From: Paenibacillus nanensis
GTDB lineage: Bacteria > Bacillota > Bacilli > Paenibacillales > Paenibacillaceae
Assembly (NCBI RefSeq): GCF_003583765.1
Contig: NZ_QXQA01000001.1
Span: forward strand, 682,001-746,000
Reading direction: 5' to 3'
Length of the DNA stretch: 64,000 nucleotides
Shown: positions 25,268-34,124 of the stretch, piece after piece
Layout of the letters: the number at the start of each line of letters is the position of its first letter
How positions within the stretch are numbered: the stretch's first letter is position 1
Position numbers and translations under genes: made by a program
Notes under the pieces: model-generated
What the model was told of the DNA's origin: nothing
Database searches by the model: none
What the model saw: only the letters and a program-made list of their open reading frames with translations

Positions 25268-27490
25268 ATGAATAACGAGATTTGGATAAAACAGTCGAAG
25301 GACAGATGCGAGAAGATGGGGATAAATCCGGAAGTTGTTCCTGCGTTCACTCAATTCTACAGTGAAGCGGAGCTCTCTGAGAAAAGAGCGGAATATGAGG
25401 AGATTTTGTCAGTAATTGACTTCTTCGTTCACAAGATGCTGATGCTGATGAAAGGCCTGCCCCTTCTGATTCTTATAACGGATGAGAAGGGCTGCGTGCT
25501 TGAGATGGCGGGCGATGAAGCGATTCGCAATATCGTCAGCCAATCCGGCATTCAAGTCGGACTTGTCTTCTCCGAGAAGGAAGCCGGAACGAACAGCATC
25601 AATCTCGCGCTTGATCACCGGGAGCCGTTCCAGCTGACTGGGCGCGACCATTATTTCCGTTTTTTAGAGAATAGCGCTTGTTATTCGGTGCCGTTCCAAT
25701 ATACGGATGTCAGCAATTTGCTCGGAACAATCACGATCATGACATCCATCGATCAGCATAATCCGTTTCTCCTTGCGATGCTATGTACAGTTGTAGATTC
25801 GATTGAGAGAGAGCTGCTGCTCAAGAAGCAAAACAGGCGGCTTCATATTCTGAATCAAGTCGTTATCGAGACGACCAGAAACGGAATCATTATTACAGAC
25901 CGCGACGGAAAGATTACAGAGTATAACCAGTTCGCCGAATATATTACCGATTTGAAGAAGCAGGATGTGCTTCATAAGTCAATCGCTGAGCTGAAGGTCA
26001 GCCAATATATTAGCGAAGTGCTGCATAACGGCATTGTCTATGAGGATATGGAGATTAGCATCAGGCAAAGCAATCAAGGCGAGAAGCTGGTATGCCTGTT
26101 CGACGCGTTCCCGATCTATGACGAGAACAAAATGATTATGGGCGCATTTGCGCAGTTCCGCGATATTACGGAGCGTTCGAAAGCGGAGCAGCAAATTAAC
26201 CATCTGGCTTATCACGACGATTTGACCGGATTGCCGAACCGGCGGTTTTTCACGCAGCATTTGGACAAGCTGCTCGACTCGACCGACGGCGAAAAACAAA
26301 GCTTCGCGCTTCTGTTCCTAGATCTGGACAGCTTAAAAAAAATTAACGATAACTTGGGCCATAACAACGGCGACCTGCTACTTCAGCTTGTGGCGGAACG
26401 TCTTAAATTATGCAGCCGTTCATCGAAGTATATCGTGTCGAGAATGGGCGGAGACGAGTTTACGATTCTTCTCAAGGATATGAAGGACCAGAAGGAAGCC
26501 ATCGAAGCGGCAGAGGATGTCATCAAAGCGTTCGAGGTGCCTTTTGTAGTCGACCACTATGAGCTCTATATTACCGCGAGTATCGGCATCGCCTACTACC
26601 CGCAAGACGGTCTCGACGCGGAGACGCTGATGAAGCATGCCGACATTGCGATGTATCTGGCGAAGGACGCGGGCAAAAACAATTACTCCATTTATAGGGC
26701 GGCCAAGAGCAGCCTTGGCATTGAGCAGCTGACGCTGGAGAGCTCGATTCGCAAAGCGCTGCAGAACAATGAGTTTCTCCTTCATTACCAGCCGCAAATC
26801 GATGTGGAGACAGGCAGAATCATCGGCACGGAGGCGCTCATCAGGTGGAATCATCCAACGCTCGGGCTCATCTCCCCGGCTAAATTCATTCCGATAGCGG
26901 AAGAGACAGGACTTATCGTGCCGATCGGAGAGTGGGTCATCAGAACGGCCTGCCTGCAGAACATGGAGTGGATCGCCAAAGGCATTCCTCCGATGAAAGT
27001 ATCGGTCAACCTGTCGACGCGCCAGTTTCTGAAGAGAGACCTGGTCGAAACCGTGCAAAGCATCCTGCTGGAGACCGGACTTGACCCGAAATATTTGGAG
27101 CTGGAGATCACGGAATCGATGACGATGGACGTCAACTTCGCGATCGAGGTTCTAGGCGAGTTCAAAAAACTGGGAATCCCCATTTGCATTGACGACTTTG
27201 GGACAGGCTACAGCAATTTGTATTATATGAAGCTGTTCTCCATTGACAGGCTTAAGATCGATCAATCCTTCATTCGCGACATCATGACCGATTCGATTGA
27301 CGCGGACATTGTGTCTACCATCATCGCCATGGCTTACAACTTAGGTATAGACGTCATCGCGGAAGGCGTGGAAACCGAGGAACAGCTCAATTACTTAAAA
27401 CGGCTAAGATGCCGGGAGGTGCAGGGTTACTACTATTATAAACCGCTGCCAGCAGAGCAATTGGAGCAATTATTACTAAGCAGCCGATAG
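25268..27490 (+). CDS. GAF-PAS-GGDEF-EAL c-di-GMP signalling protein
   Basis: Cytosolic protein of 740 residues. Residues 50-185 resemble the sensory domain of AcoR-type regulators (LILITDEKGCVLEMAGDE, FSEKEAGTNSINLAL). A PAS domain follows (about 195-305), then GGDEF (RMGGDEFTILL, apparently intact) and EAL (TEALIRWNHP, IDDFGTGYSNL, EGVETEEQL), so it may both make and break c-di-GMP. ATG 25268 has GAGGAG 5 bp upstream; ATG 25256 is part of that site. Expression is probably controlled by the leader RNA upstream. An EAL-only phosphodiesterase role cannot be excluded. Confidence 0.93.
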   Translation: MNNEIWIKQSKDRCEKMGINPEVVPAFTQFYSEAELSEKRAEYEEILSVIDFFVHKMLMLMKGLPLLILITDEKGCVLEMAGDEAIRNIVSQSGIQVGLVFSEKEAGTNSINLALDHREPFQLTGRDHYFRFLENSACYSVPFQYTDVSNLLGTITIMTSIDQHNPFLLAMLCTVVDSIERELLLKKQNRRLHILNQVVIETTRNGIIITDRDGKITEYNQFAEYITDLKKQDVLHKSIAELKVSQYISEVLHNGIVYEDMEISIRQSNQGEKLVCLFDAFPIYDENKMIMGAFAQFRDITERSKAEQQINHLAYHDDLTGLPNRRFFTQHLDKLLDSTDGEKQSFALLFLDLDSLKKINDNLGHNNGDLLLQLVAERLKLCSRSSKYIVSRMGGDEFTILLKDMKDQKEAIEAAEDVIKAFEVPFVVDHYELYITASIGIAYYPQDGLDAETLMKHADIAMYLAKDAGKNNYSIYRAAKSSLGIEQLTLESSIRKALQNNEFLLHYQPQIDVETGRIIGTEALIRWNHPTLGLISPAKFIPIAEETGLIVPIGEWVIRTACLQNMEWIAKGIPPMKVSVNLSTRQFLKRDLVETVQSILLETGLDPKYLELEITESMTMDVNFAIEVLGEFKKLGIPICIDDFGTGYSNLYYMKLFSIDRLKIDQSFIRDIMTDSIDADIVSTIIAMAYNLGIDVIAEGVETEEQLNYLKRLRCREVQGYYYYKPLPAEQLEQLLLSSR

Positions 27491-27516
27491 GCAATCCATT
27501 TTTTTAAGGAGACAAG

Positions 27517-29160
27517 ATGAAGAAGAAGGTTTATTCCATTATCGTTGATCATTTTAAGAGCTGGGGAGTCAGTCACGTCTTCGGGATTCCCGGCAAATCG
27601 ATTTCCCCGCTTATGCTTGAGCTGGATAGTCAAGAAATTGAATATGTGCTTGGCCGTCATGAAACGGGCTGCGGATATGAAGCCTCGGGCTTTTCGATCG
27701 GCAGCAGAGGGATCGGAGTCGCAATCGGAACGTCCGGTCCAGGCGGCACCAATCTCATTACGGCAGCTGGACAAGCGAGAGAGTTCAATCTTCCGGTGCT
27801 GTTTATTACGGGACAGCCGACGATGCAAGAGACGGGGCGCGCGCTCAGCCAGGACTCCAGCCAATTTGGCACGGACTTGGTGAAGATGTTCGAGCCTGTT
27901 ACGAAATTCAGCGCAAGGATCGAGCGTGGCGATCTGCTGCCGCTCTATTTGCGTCATGCAATCGAGAAGGCTTATACCGGCGAGCGCGGTCCGGTTCATT
28001 TATGCATACCATTTGACGTATTGATGGAAGACGTTGAAGAGTTCCTTATTCCGCTGCCGCAGTACACCTCTACGCTTGTGGCGAGAGTCGTCGACCGTGC
28101 GCTGTCGATGCTGAATGAGGCGGAGCGCCCTGTTCTATTTTTAGGAAAAGGCGCTGTTATGGCGGAGGCTTTCGAGGAGATTCAGACGATTGCGGAGCAT
28201 TGGCGCATCCCTATCGTGACGGCGCCCGGCGGCAAGGGAGCCATATCGACCTATCACCCTCTTTATATGGGCGGATATGGTCTTGGAGGCTCTAGGCATG
28301 CCATGGACTATATGCGTTCCGGCATTGACCTGATGATCGTCATCGGCAGCAAGCTTTGCGACATGTCTCTGTCAGGCTTTACGGAAGAGATGAAACCGAA
28401 GAAGATGCTCCAATTCGAATACGATCTGACCTTTGCGGGCAAGTCGGTTGCGGTCCCGACGGAGATCGTGTTGGGTGATTTGAAATCCAATCTTATCCAT
28501 GTGATCCAAGCGGCGGGGGCCAAAAGACGCGAAAATGATTATGCGCTGCTCACTCGCCCGGTATTTGAGCCTAACTCGAATACAGAGAAGCTGCTCACGG
28601 CCGGCGACGCCTTCCGAGCGCTTCGTTCCGCGCTTCCGGATGACGCGATGCTCTTCGGCGATGCGGGAAGCCACTCCTTCTATGCTGTCCAGCATTTGGA
28701 CCTTCCTCAGCCAGGCACGTTCTACTTCGATGAAGTGTTCATCGCAATGGGAGCGGCAATCGGTTATTCGATTGGAGCCAAAATCGCCCAGCCTGACCGT
28801 CCGGTTGTCTGTATTACAGGAGACGGATGCTTGCTGATGCATGGGACCGAAATTTCGACTGCGGTTAATCATGGAGCGCGGGTTATCTTCTTTGTTTTGA
28901 ACAACGGACGTTTGGATATGGTGGATAAGGGGATGTCCTATAACACCGGACGTTCTGTCGGAGCGGTCTACGAGCATGCGCTCGATGCAAGCGGCTTTGC
29001 GGCGTCAATGGGGGCAAAGGCGTACCGCTGCCATCATACCGCGCATATTGTGGAAGCAGTGGCCGAGGCGTTGAATTCGAAAGTAGCGACCGTTATCGAG
29101 GTCATGGTCGATCCTGCCGAGATACCGCCAATCTTAACGCGTCTGCTAAGCTTGGACTAG
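27517..29160 (+). CDS. thiamine-diphosphate enzyme, acetolactate-synthase-like
   Basis: ThDP-dependent enzyme of 547 residues that resembles the large subunit of acetolactate synthase and 2-oxoacid decarboxylases. The N-terminal domain has the catalytic glutamate E49 in GRHETGCGYEA, and GTSGPGGTN; the C-terminal domain carries the metal-ThDP motif GDGCLLMHGTEIST...NN. No regulatory subunit is near, and the sequence diverges from IlvB, so 2-oxoacid decarboxylase or a special carboligase is likelier. AGGAGA lies before the ATG. The next gene (carboxymuconolactone decarboxylase-like) follows 24 bp later in an apparent operon. Confidence 0.9.
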   Translation: MKKKVYSIIVDHFKSWGVSHVFGIPGKSISPLMLELDSQEIEYVLGRHETGCGYEASGFSIGSRGIGVAIGTSGPGGTNLITAAGQAREFNLPVLFITGQPTMQETGRALSQDSSQFGTDLVKMFEPVTKFSARIERGDLLPLYLRHAIEKAYTGERGPVHLCIPFDVLMEDVEEFLIPLPQYTSTLVARVVDRALSMLNEAERPVLFLGKGAVMAEAFEEIQTIAEHWRIPIVTAPGGKGAISTYHPLYMGGYGLGGSRHAMDYMRSGIDLMIVIGSKLCDMSLSGFTEEMKPKKMLQFEYDLTFAGKSVAVPTEIVLGDLKSNLIHVIQAAGAKRRENDYALLTRPVFEPNSNTEKLLTAGDAFRALRSALPDDAMLFGDAGSHSFYAVQHLDLPQPGTFYFDEVFIAMGAAIGYSIGAKIAQPDRPVVCITGDGCLLMHGTEISTAVNHGARVIFFVLNNGRLDMVDKGMSYNTGRSVGAVYEHALDASGFAASMGAKAYRCHHTAHIVEAVAEALNSKVATVIEVMVDPAEIPPILTRLLSLD

Positions 29161-29184
29161 AGGAAGAGAGGAGATTGATCTACT

Positions 29185-29577
29185 ATGGATTCCAAAGCAT
29201 ATGAAAAAGGAATGGAAACGCTTGGCAAGATGGTGAGTCCGGAAATATTGCGCCAAACGGTGGAAAATGTGCGCAAATTTAGTCCGGATATGGCCAAGAT
29301 GGTTATCGAGTTTCCTTTTGGATCCATCTATTCGAGACCGGGCCTTGATCTGAAGCAGCGATCGCTGATTACGATCTCCTCGCTTGTGACACAGGGAGCC
29401 GAAGGTCAGCTGGACTTTCACATTCACGCCGCATTGAATGCCGGTCTTACGCCGGAAGAAATCGTTGAAGCGGTAATGCATTGTTTGCCTTACGCGGGGT
29501 TTCCGAAATCGCTGGGCGCGCTTGGCGTCGTGATCAGAGTGTTCCAAGAACGCGAAATTTCGTATTCGCAGGCCTAA
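29185..29577 (+). CDS. carboxymuconolactone decarboxylase family protein
   Basis: Small all-helical protein of 130 residues of the CMD/AhpD fold. Landmarks are RSLITISSLVTQG, LDFHIHAALNAGLTPEEIVEAVMH and YAGFPKSLGALGV. It lacks the CxxC of AhpD peroxidase adaptors and instead has FHIH, so a decarboxylase-like or isomerase role fits better. GAGAGGAG lies about 9 bp before the ATG. Its pairing with a ThDP enzyme suggests a shared pathway on an oxoacid or aromatic breakdown product; the substrate cannot be seen. Confidence 0.88.
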   Translation: MDSKAYEKGMETLGKMVSPEILRQTVENVRKFSPDMAKMVIEFPFGSIYSRPGLDLKQRSLITISSLVTQGAEGQLDFHIHAALNAGLTPEEIVEAVMHCLPYAGFPKSLGALGVVIRVFQEREISYSQA

Positions 29578-29591
29578 TCCTTATTAATTGT

Positions 29592-29626
29592 AGCTCGCGC
29601 CATAACGATGGCGCGGGCTTTTTTTA
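29592..29626 (+). terminator. terminator after the ThDP/CMD operon
   Basis: AGCTCGCGCCAT and ATGGCGCGGGCT pair over 12 positions (one G-T) with a 4-base loop, followed by seven T. Confidence 0.92.
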
Positions 29627-29648
29627 TATGGATAATTCAGCCTGCTTG

Positions 29649-29678
29649 TTGACAGCAATTTTCGGAGTATGGTATATA
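29649..29678 (+). promoter_or_regulatory. SigA-type promoter of htpG
   Basis: TTGACA (29649-29654), an 18-bp spacer and TATATA (29673-29678). The CIRCE operator begins 11 bp downstream, covering the start of the transcript. Confidence 0.8.
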
Positions 29679-29688
29679 AAAATAAGGA

Positions 29689-29715
29689 TTAGCACTCATA
29701 GATGAGGAGTGCTAA
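29689..29715 (+). promoter_or_regulatory. CIRCE operator (HrcA binding site)
   Basis: TTAGCACTC and GAGTGCTAA, a perfect 9-bp inverted repeat with the canonical 9-bp spacer. HrcA represses heat-shock genes through this element. In B. subtilis htpG is not under HrcA, so the regulation differs here. Confidence 0.95.
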
Positions 29716-29744
29716 CATCGAGAACGAAAGGGGATTGCAAAGGC

Positions 29745-31622
29745 ATGGCTAAAAAGCAGTTTAAAGCGGAATCCAAACGATTGCTTGAGATGATGATCAA
29801 CTCCATTTATACGCAAAAGGAAATTTTTCTGAGGGAGCTTATTTCCAACGCCAGCGACGCGATCGACAAAATTTATTATAAAGCGCTGACGGATGACAAC
29901 CTCGTTTTTAACAAAGAGGACTATTACATTAAAGTAACGCCTGACAAAGAAAGCCGGACTTTAACGATTACAGATACGGGTATTGGTATGACAGCGGAGG
30001 AATTAGAGAATAATCTAGGCGTTATTGCAAAAAGCGGCTCGCTTGCGTTTAAGCAGGAAAATGAAGCGAAGGACGGCCATAACATTATCGGCCAATTCGG
30101 CGTTGGCTTCTATTCGGCGTTTATGGTTGCCGATGAGGTCATCGTGACGTCCAGAGCATTGGGCAGCGACGAGGCATACCGTTGGGTGTCAAGAGGCGCA
30201 GACGGCTATACGGTCACGCCTGCGGAGAAGGATAGCGTCGGCACGGAAATCGTGATGAAGATTAAAGCGAACACGGAGGACGAGCAGTACGACGAGTACC
30301 TTGAGCCTTACCGCCTTCGCGCCATCATAAAGAAATATTCCGACTTTATCCGTTATCCGATTAAGATGGATATGAAAACCTCGAAGCCGAAGGAAGGCAG
30401 CGACGAGTTCGAAGAGGTCGTCGAGGAGCAAACGATCAACAGCATGGTGCCGATCTGGCGGCGCAACAAAAACGAGCTGACCGAAGAGGATTACGCGTCG
30501 TTCTACGCGGAGAAGCGTTACGGCTTCGACAAGCCGCTTAAGCATCTGCATGTCAGCGCTGACGGCGCGGTTGTATACAACGCGATTCTTTATATCCCGG
30601 AAAGCGCGCCTTTCAATTACTATACGAAGGAATACGAAAAGGGCTTGGAGCTGTATTCCAACGGCGTCCTTATTATGGACAAATGCGCGGATCTGCTGCC
30701 TGATTACTTCAGCTTCGTGAAGGGCATGGTCGACTCCGAGGATTTGTCGCTGAACATCTCCCGCGAGCTTTTGCAGCATGACCGTCAGCTCAAGCTGATC
30801 GCAAAAAATATTAAAAACAAAATTAAAGGGATGCTGCAAAGCATGTTGAAGGACGAACGCGACAAATACGAAACCTTCTACAAAGCGTTCGGCCGCCAGC
30901 TGAAATTCGGCGTCTACAACGATTACGGCATGAACAAAGCGGAATTGCAGGATCTGCTGCTGTTCACGTCCTCGAAAGAGAAGAAGCTTGTCAGCTTGGA
31001 CGAATACGTCAGCCGTATGCCAGAGGATCAAAAATACATTTATTATGCGGCCGGCGAATCGATCGCACGAATTGAAAAGCTGCCGCAAATAGAGCTTGTG
31101 CTCGATAAGGGGTACGAAATTCTTTATTTGACGGACGATATTGACGAGTTCGCGATCAAGATGATCATGAATTACAAAGAGAAGGAATTTAAGTCGGTAT
31201 CGAGTGGAGATCTTGGCATCGAATCCGAGGCGGACGATAAAAACGCCGATAATGAGGAGAAGGAAAATAAAGAGCTGTTCGAAAGCATGCAAAAGCTGCT
31301 TGACGGCAAAGTCAAAGCGGTAAAAGCCTCGAAGCGGCTGAAAAGCCATCCGGTATGCCTGTCTGCTGAAGGGGAGCTGTCGATTGAGATGGAAAAGATT
31401 TTAAAAGCAATGCCGGACAGCGGGGATATTAAAGCGGATAAGGTGCTCGAAATTAACGTAGGTCACGACGTGTTCCAAGCGTTAAAGAGAGCGTACGGCA
31501 GCGATACGGAAAAATTCAATCTGTATACGCAGCTGCTTTATAACCAAGCTTTGCTTATCGAAGGGCTGACGATTCAGGACCCGGTTGAGTTTACGAACGA
31601 TATTTGCAAGGTTATGGTGTAA
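29745..31622 (+). CDS. htpG: Hsp90-family chaperone HtpG
   Basis: Cytosolic ATP-dependent chaperone of 625 residues. The GHKL ATP-binding domain contains [22 protein letters not shown] and [12 protein letters not shown]; the middle domain has NISRELLQ, and a Glu/Lys-rich segment precedes the C-terminal dimerisation domain. ATG 29745 lies about 10 bp after GAAAGGGG; a GTG at 29709 falls inside the CIRCE and is not the start. Transcription is probably repressed by HrcA. A bidirectional terminator follows. Confidence 0.97.
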   Translation: MAKKQFKAESKRLLEMMINSIYTQKEIFLRELISNASDAIDKIYYKALTDDNLVFNKEDYYIKVTPDKESRTLTITDTGIGMTAEELENNLGVIAKSGSLAFKQENEAKDGHNIIGQFGVGFYSAFMVADEVIVTSRALGSDEAYRWVSRGADGYTVTPAEKDSVGTEIVMKIKANTEDEQYDEYLEPYRLRAIIKKYSDFIRYPIKMDMKTSKPKEGSDEFEEVVEEQTINSMVPIWRRNKNELTEEDYASFYAEKRYGFDKPLKHLHVSADGAVVYNAILYIPESAPFNYYTKEYEKGLELYSNGVLIMDKCADLLPDYFSFVKGMVDSEDLSLNISRELLQHDRQLKLIAKNIKNKIKGMLQSMLKDERDKYETFYKAFGRQLKFGVYNDYGMNKAELQDLLLFTSSKEKKLVSLDEYVSRMPEDQKYIYYAAGESIARIEKLPQIELVLDKGYEILYLTDDIDEFAIKMIMNYKEKEFKSVSSGDLGIESEADDKNADNEEKENKELFESMQKLLDGKVKAVKASKRLKSHPVCLSAEGELSIEMEKILKAMPDSGDIKADKVLEINVGHDVFQALKRAYGSDTEKFNLYTQLLYNQALLIEGLTIQDPVEFTNDICKVMV

Positions 31623-31648
31623 TACAAATTTTAATAAGCAGGGATAAT

Positions 31649-31685
31649 AAACCCGTCTGCGGCAAGAACGCAGACGGGTTTATTT
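31649..31685. terminator. bidirectional terminator between htpG and the CBS gene
   Basis: AAACCCGTCTGCG and CGCAGACGGGTTT form a perfect 13-bp stem with a 7-base loop. Plus-strand T tail is TTTATTTG; the minus strand reads TTTATTAT. Confidence 0.9.
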
Positions 31686-31697
31686 GTATAACTAGGC

Positions 31698-32198
31698 CTA
31701 TTGGAGATAAGTGTTCGTATTCGTGTTCGAATGCTCGGAAATCTCGCTGAGGGCTTGTCCGGCATCGCGGCCGGTCGTGTTGCCAAGCGCCAAATCGCCT
31801 AGGGAGATGACACCGCACAAGCGACCGTCTTCGACGACTGGGAGGCGGCGGATTTGATGCTTAGCCATAATGTCGGCCGCTTCTTCCGCATCCGTATCCG
31901 GGGATACGGTAACAAGCGCTTCACTCATCACATCGCTAACCGGGCAGGAGCCGGGACGTTTTTGCGCATAGCCGCGAACGACAAGATCGCGGTCCGTAAC
32001 AGCTCCGATCAGCTTTGTTTTGTCCTCTACTTCAACAACCGGAACAAACCCGATATCGTTTTCAGCCATAATTACCGCGATTTCATGAACATTATCCTGC
32101 AGGGTTACGGTCTTGCAATCCTTGGACATTAATTCTCTAACTCGCTTCACCTTAAGCTCATCACCTTTCTTCTTTAGCTTGAGGGTATCACCAGACAT
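31698..32198 (-). CDS. CBS-domain pair protein
   Basis: Soluble protein of about 166 residues with two CBS motifs forming one Bateman module: VRELMSKDCKTVTLQDNV...IGAVTDRDLVVRGYA and VSDVMSEALVTVSPDTD...CGVISLGDLAL. Such pairs bind adenine nucleotides. The tail is Asn/Thr/Ser-rich (NTNTNTYLQ). ATG 32198 has AAAGG 6 bp upstream; GTG 32150, just before the first CBS repeat, is an alternative. Target unknown. It is divergent from the coat genes. Confidence 0.9.
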   Translation of the reverse strand: MSGDTLKLKKKGDELKVKRVRELMSKDCKTVTLQDNVHEIAVIMAENDIGFVPVVEVEDKTKLIGAVTDRDLVVRGYAQKRPGSCPVSDVMSEALVTVSPDTDAEEAADIMAKHQIRRLPVVEDGRLCGVISLGDLALGNTTGRDAGQALSEISEHSNTNTNTYLQ

Positions 32199-32328
32199 AC
32201 CCAACCTTTATAGTTTGTCTTTGCCCGCATGATTTATGCGTGGATATATATCCTTAACACTACCTTTAGCATACTAGAAATGGTCATTATCATTAGTAGA
32301 TTTGTCCAGTCATTTCTCTGCTATCGTT

Positions 32329-32340
32329 CGTAGAATAGAG
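32329..32340 (+). promoter_or_regulatory. possible SigK-type -10 before the CotX genes
   Basis: CGTAGAATAGAG resembles the SigK -10 CATANNNTA with one mismatch. The same 10 bases TAGAATAGAG occur before the CotW-like gene (34027-34038, minus strand). No clear -35 AC at the usual distance. Confidence 0.4.
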
Positions 32341-32363
32341 TACAAGCGAAAGGAGGAAAAGTG

Positions 32364-32801
32364 ATGGGTTTTGTAAATCGAAGAATCAATAAAAGGGCTA
32401 GAAGCTTTAACAGGGTCAGGAAGTCTCGAGCGGTTCTCAGACAAGGCGCAGAACAATTCGCCAGCACCGACCAGGATTCAAATGAACTGATCATTGTTCG
32501 CGAATCTTGCAATGTAAGAGTGGAGACGACGGACACCCAGGCTGCAGTGTCACTTCAGGTAGGTTTGCAGGTTGCGATCGCGTTGGTTATTAGCATTATC
32601 ATAGGTGACAATGACAGAGGTCAGGAAATCGCGCAGGAGCTTCTTCAAGCCAGTGAAGTCGAGCAGCTCAACAGACAAATTGTCGTTATTGAAAACTCCA
32701 AAGATGTTACCATTACAACAACAGATACCGATGTTGCTGTTAATGTTCAAGTATTGTTCCAAATCTTGCTGGCTCTTATCGCCAGAATCGATATTTTGTA
32801 A
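32364..32801 (+). CDS. spore coat protein, CotX/CotV-type with two repeats
   Basis: Spore outer-coat protein candidate of 145 residues. After a basic N-terminus (about 1-35) it holds two copies of the coat X domain: residues 40-85 with VETTDTQAAVSLQVGLQVA and 103-145 with TTTDTDVAVNVQVLFQIL. Both contain the family motif TTDT-x-x-AV followed by a hydrophobic amphipathic run. AAGGAGG lies 7 bp before ATG 32364. The next gene is a paralogue 24 bp downstream, so they form a coat operon expressed, by family, in the mother cell. Confidence 0.88.
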   Translation: MGFVNRRINKRARSFNRVRKSRAVLRQGAEQFASTDQDSNELIIVRESCNVRVETTDTQAAVSLQVGLQVAIALVISIIIGDNDRGQEIAQELLQASEVEQLNRQIVVIENSKDVTITTTDTDVAVNVQVLFQILLALIARIDIL

Positions 32802-32825
32802 TAGAAGAATAGGAGGTATATCCAC

Positions 32826-33257
32826 ATGACAGGTAGACGTAAATGGAGAGCGCTTGACCATTGCACGTCCTGCAGGGAAGATGATGCGACGGTTACGCAG
32901 AGAGATGAGCAAGTTAATGTCACGAGACAAAGGTCCGTCGAATGGATTATTGTCAGAGATTCCGAGGACGTTACGGTCAACACGACAGATACGCAAGTGG
33001 CAGTAGGCATTCAAGCGAACTTGCAGGCGGCGATCGCCGCTGTAATCAGCATAGCCGTAGGAAACTCCGATCAAGGGAGAGCCGTAGCTCAGGATGTCAC
33101 CCAGTTTATTAGAACAAGGCAAGCGAATAGGCAAAAAACGATCATCGATAATTCCAGATGCGTGTCGGTAACGACGACGGACACCGATCTTGCCGTTAAT
33201 ATCCAAGTCTTGCTGCAAATCTTGTTGGCCATTGTTGTCAAACTGGATGTGCTGTAA
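32826..33257 (+). CDS. spore coat protein, CotX/CotV-type, second paralogue
   Basis: Protein of 143 residues with the same two-repeat plan: VNTTDTQVAVGIQANLQAA (about 57-75) and VTTTDTDLAVNIQVLLQIL (about 115-133). The N-terminus carries HCTSC, so disulphide cross-linking in the coat is possible. AGGAGGT lies 8 bp before the ATG. Its stop overlaps the start of the next gene (TAATG). Confidence 0.88.
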   Translation: MTGRRKWRALDHCTSCREDDATVTQRDEQVNVTRQRSVEWIIVRDSEDVTVNTTDTQVAVGIQANLQAAIAAVISIAVGNSDQGRAVAQDVTQFIRTRQANRQKTIIDNSRCVSVTTTDTDLAVNIQVLLQILLAIVVKLDVL

Positions 33258-33472
33258 TGAACGAACAGATCCAAGAGCAATTAAGACAGATTAATGAGCG
33301 CATCATGGACTCCTTAATTGCAGAAGCGAATCGGAATAAAGCAAAGCGGAGACGTATGCTCAAAAAGCAGGAGGCCGTTGTGGCCGAGACGGAAACGGCA
33401 GCTGCTGAACCCGAATCCTCAGTATTAACCCAATGGAACGCCATCTTGGACCAATTGATGAAGAAAAGATAG
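33257..33472 (+). CDS. small basic coiled-coil protein in the coat operon
   Basis: A 71-residue protein, unrecognised. Its first half is a basic helix likely to coil (LRQINERIMDSLIAEANRNKAKRRR), followed by an Ala/Glu-rich linker and WNAILDQLMKKR. It has no strong ribosome binding site, but its ATG overlaps the coat gene stop by one base, which implies translational coupling. A bidirectional terminator follows. By position it is a candidate new spore coat component. Confidence 0.7.
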   Translation: MNEQIQEQLRQINERIMDSLIAEANRNKAKRRRMLKKQEAVVAETETAAAEPESSVLTQWNAILDQLMKKR

Positions 33473-33478
33473 GAACGA

Positions 33479-33511
33479 AAAAAAGCATGGACTGCGGTTC
33501 ATGCTTTTTTT
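33479..33511. terminator. bidirectional terminator between the coat operons
   Basis: AAAAAGCATG and CATGCTTTTT pair with A runs before and T runs after, so it works on both strands for the convergent coat genes. Confidence 0.85.
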
Positions 33512-33575
33512 AATTGGAGAGCTGCGGCAATACGAAAGGGCTTGAGAGCAATGTCCCAAGCCCGCTGACGTTTTG

Positions 33576-33989
33576 TTATTTCGATTTTTTGGGAGATCTA
33601 TTTGTCGTTCTAAGTCTGTTTTTAATCGGTTTTTTATTTGTGTTTTTGATCGGGGTTCGAATGGATTCCCGAATAGCTTCTCGAATGGAGTCTCTAATCG
33701 GTTCTCTAATCGGTTCTCTAGTCGGCTTTTTAATAGGGTTTGTTATTGTTTTTTTATTTGCGTTTTTATCCGCGTTCTTTTCGATGTCTTTATTCGACTC
33801 GACGAAGGTATCGACTTGTTTCGAAAGGTCCGTGACCATTTGCTGCAGCATTTCTTTCTTTTCCGGGGGAATTCTATTTTTATTAATTTGCACCCCATTT
33901 TTGTTGAGCACGTTCGTTACCAGCATATCCACAATGCTTGGCGGTAGAACGGAGGGGGAGGAAGGTTTGTTGTTGTTGGATTGAGCCAA
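33576..33989 (-). CDS. CotW-like spore coat protein with tetrapeptide repeats
   Basis: Protein of 137 residues. Residues 18-66 (VDMLVTNVLNKNGVQINKN...PPEKKEMLQQMV) resemble CotW of B. subtilis, which works with CotX in the insoluble coat. The tail is basic, with six tetrapeptide repeats R-[EDT]-[PSA]-I at 91-114 (REPI, REPI, RDSI, REAI, RESI, RTPI). The start is TTG 33989 with AAAGGAGGT 7 bp upstream. It lies opposite the CotX genes. The similarity to CotW was judged by eye. Confidence 0.75.
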   Translation of the reverse strand: MAQSNNNKPSSPSVLPPSIVDMLVTNVLNKNGVQINKNRIPPEKKEMLQQMVTDLSKQVDTFVESNKDIEKNADKNANKKTITNPIKKPTREPIREPIRDSIREAIRESIRTPIKNTNKKPIKNRLRTTNRSPKKSK

Positions 33990-34026
33990 TGCGGTTACCT
34001 CCTTTATATGAGAATAAATATTTACC

Positions 34027-34038
34027 CTCTATTCTATG
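34027..34038 (-). promoter_or_regulatory. SigK-type -10 of the CotW-like gene
   Basis: On the minus strand CATAGAATAGAG matches the SigK -10 CATANNNTA fully, 38 bp before the TTG start. An AC about 14 bp upstream could be the -35, but the spacing is short. Confidence 0.5.
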
Positions 34039-34062
34039 CGCAGACTGCTCAAGTGGATATGC

Positions 34063-34115
34063 CTTGCCTATGAAAAATCGGCCTAATTTCGCTGTCCGCA
34101 TCCTTCATAGGCAAG
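34063..34115. repeat. 12-bp inverted repeat with 29-bp loop between clpP and the coat gene
   Basis: CTTGCCTATGAA (34063-34074) and TTCATAGGCAAG (34104-34115) are perfect complements. It lies just after the clpP stop. No T run follows on the minus strand, so it is not a standard terminator; it could stabilise the clpP mRNA end or be a site for a regulator. Confidence 0.6.
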
Positions 34116-34124
34116 TTTAGTAGA

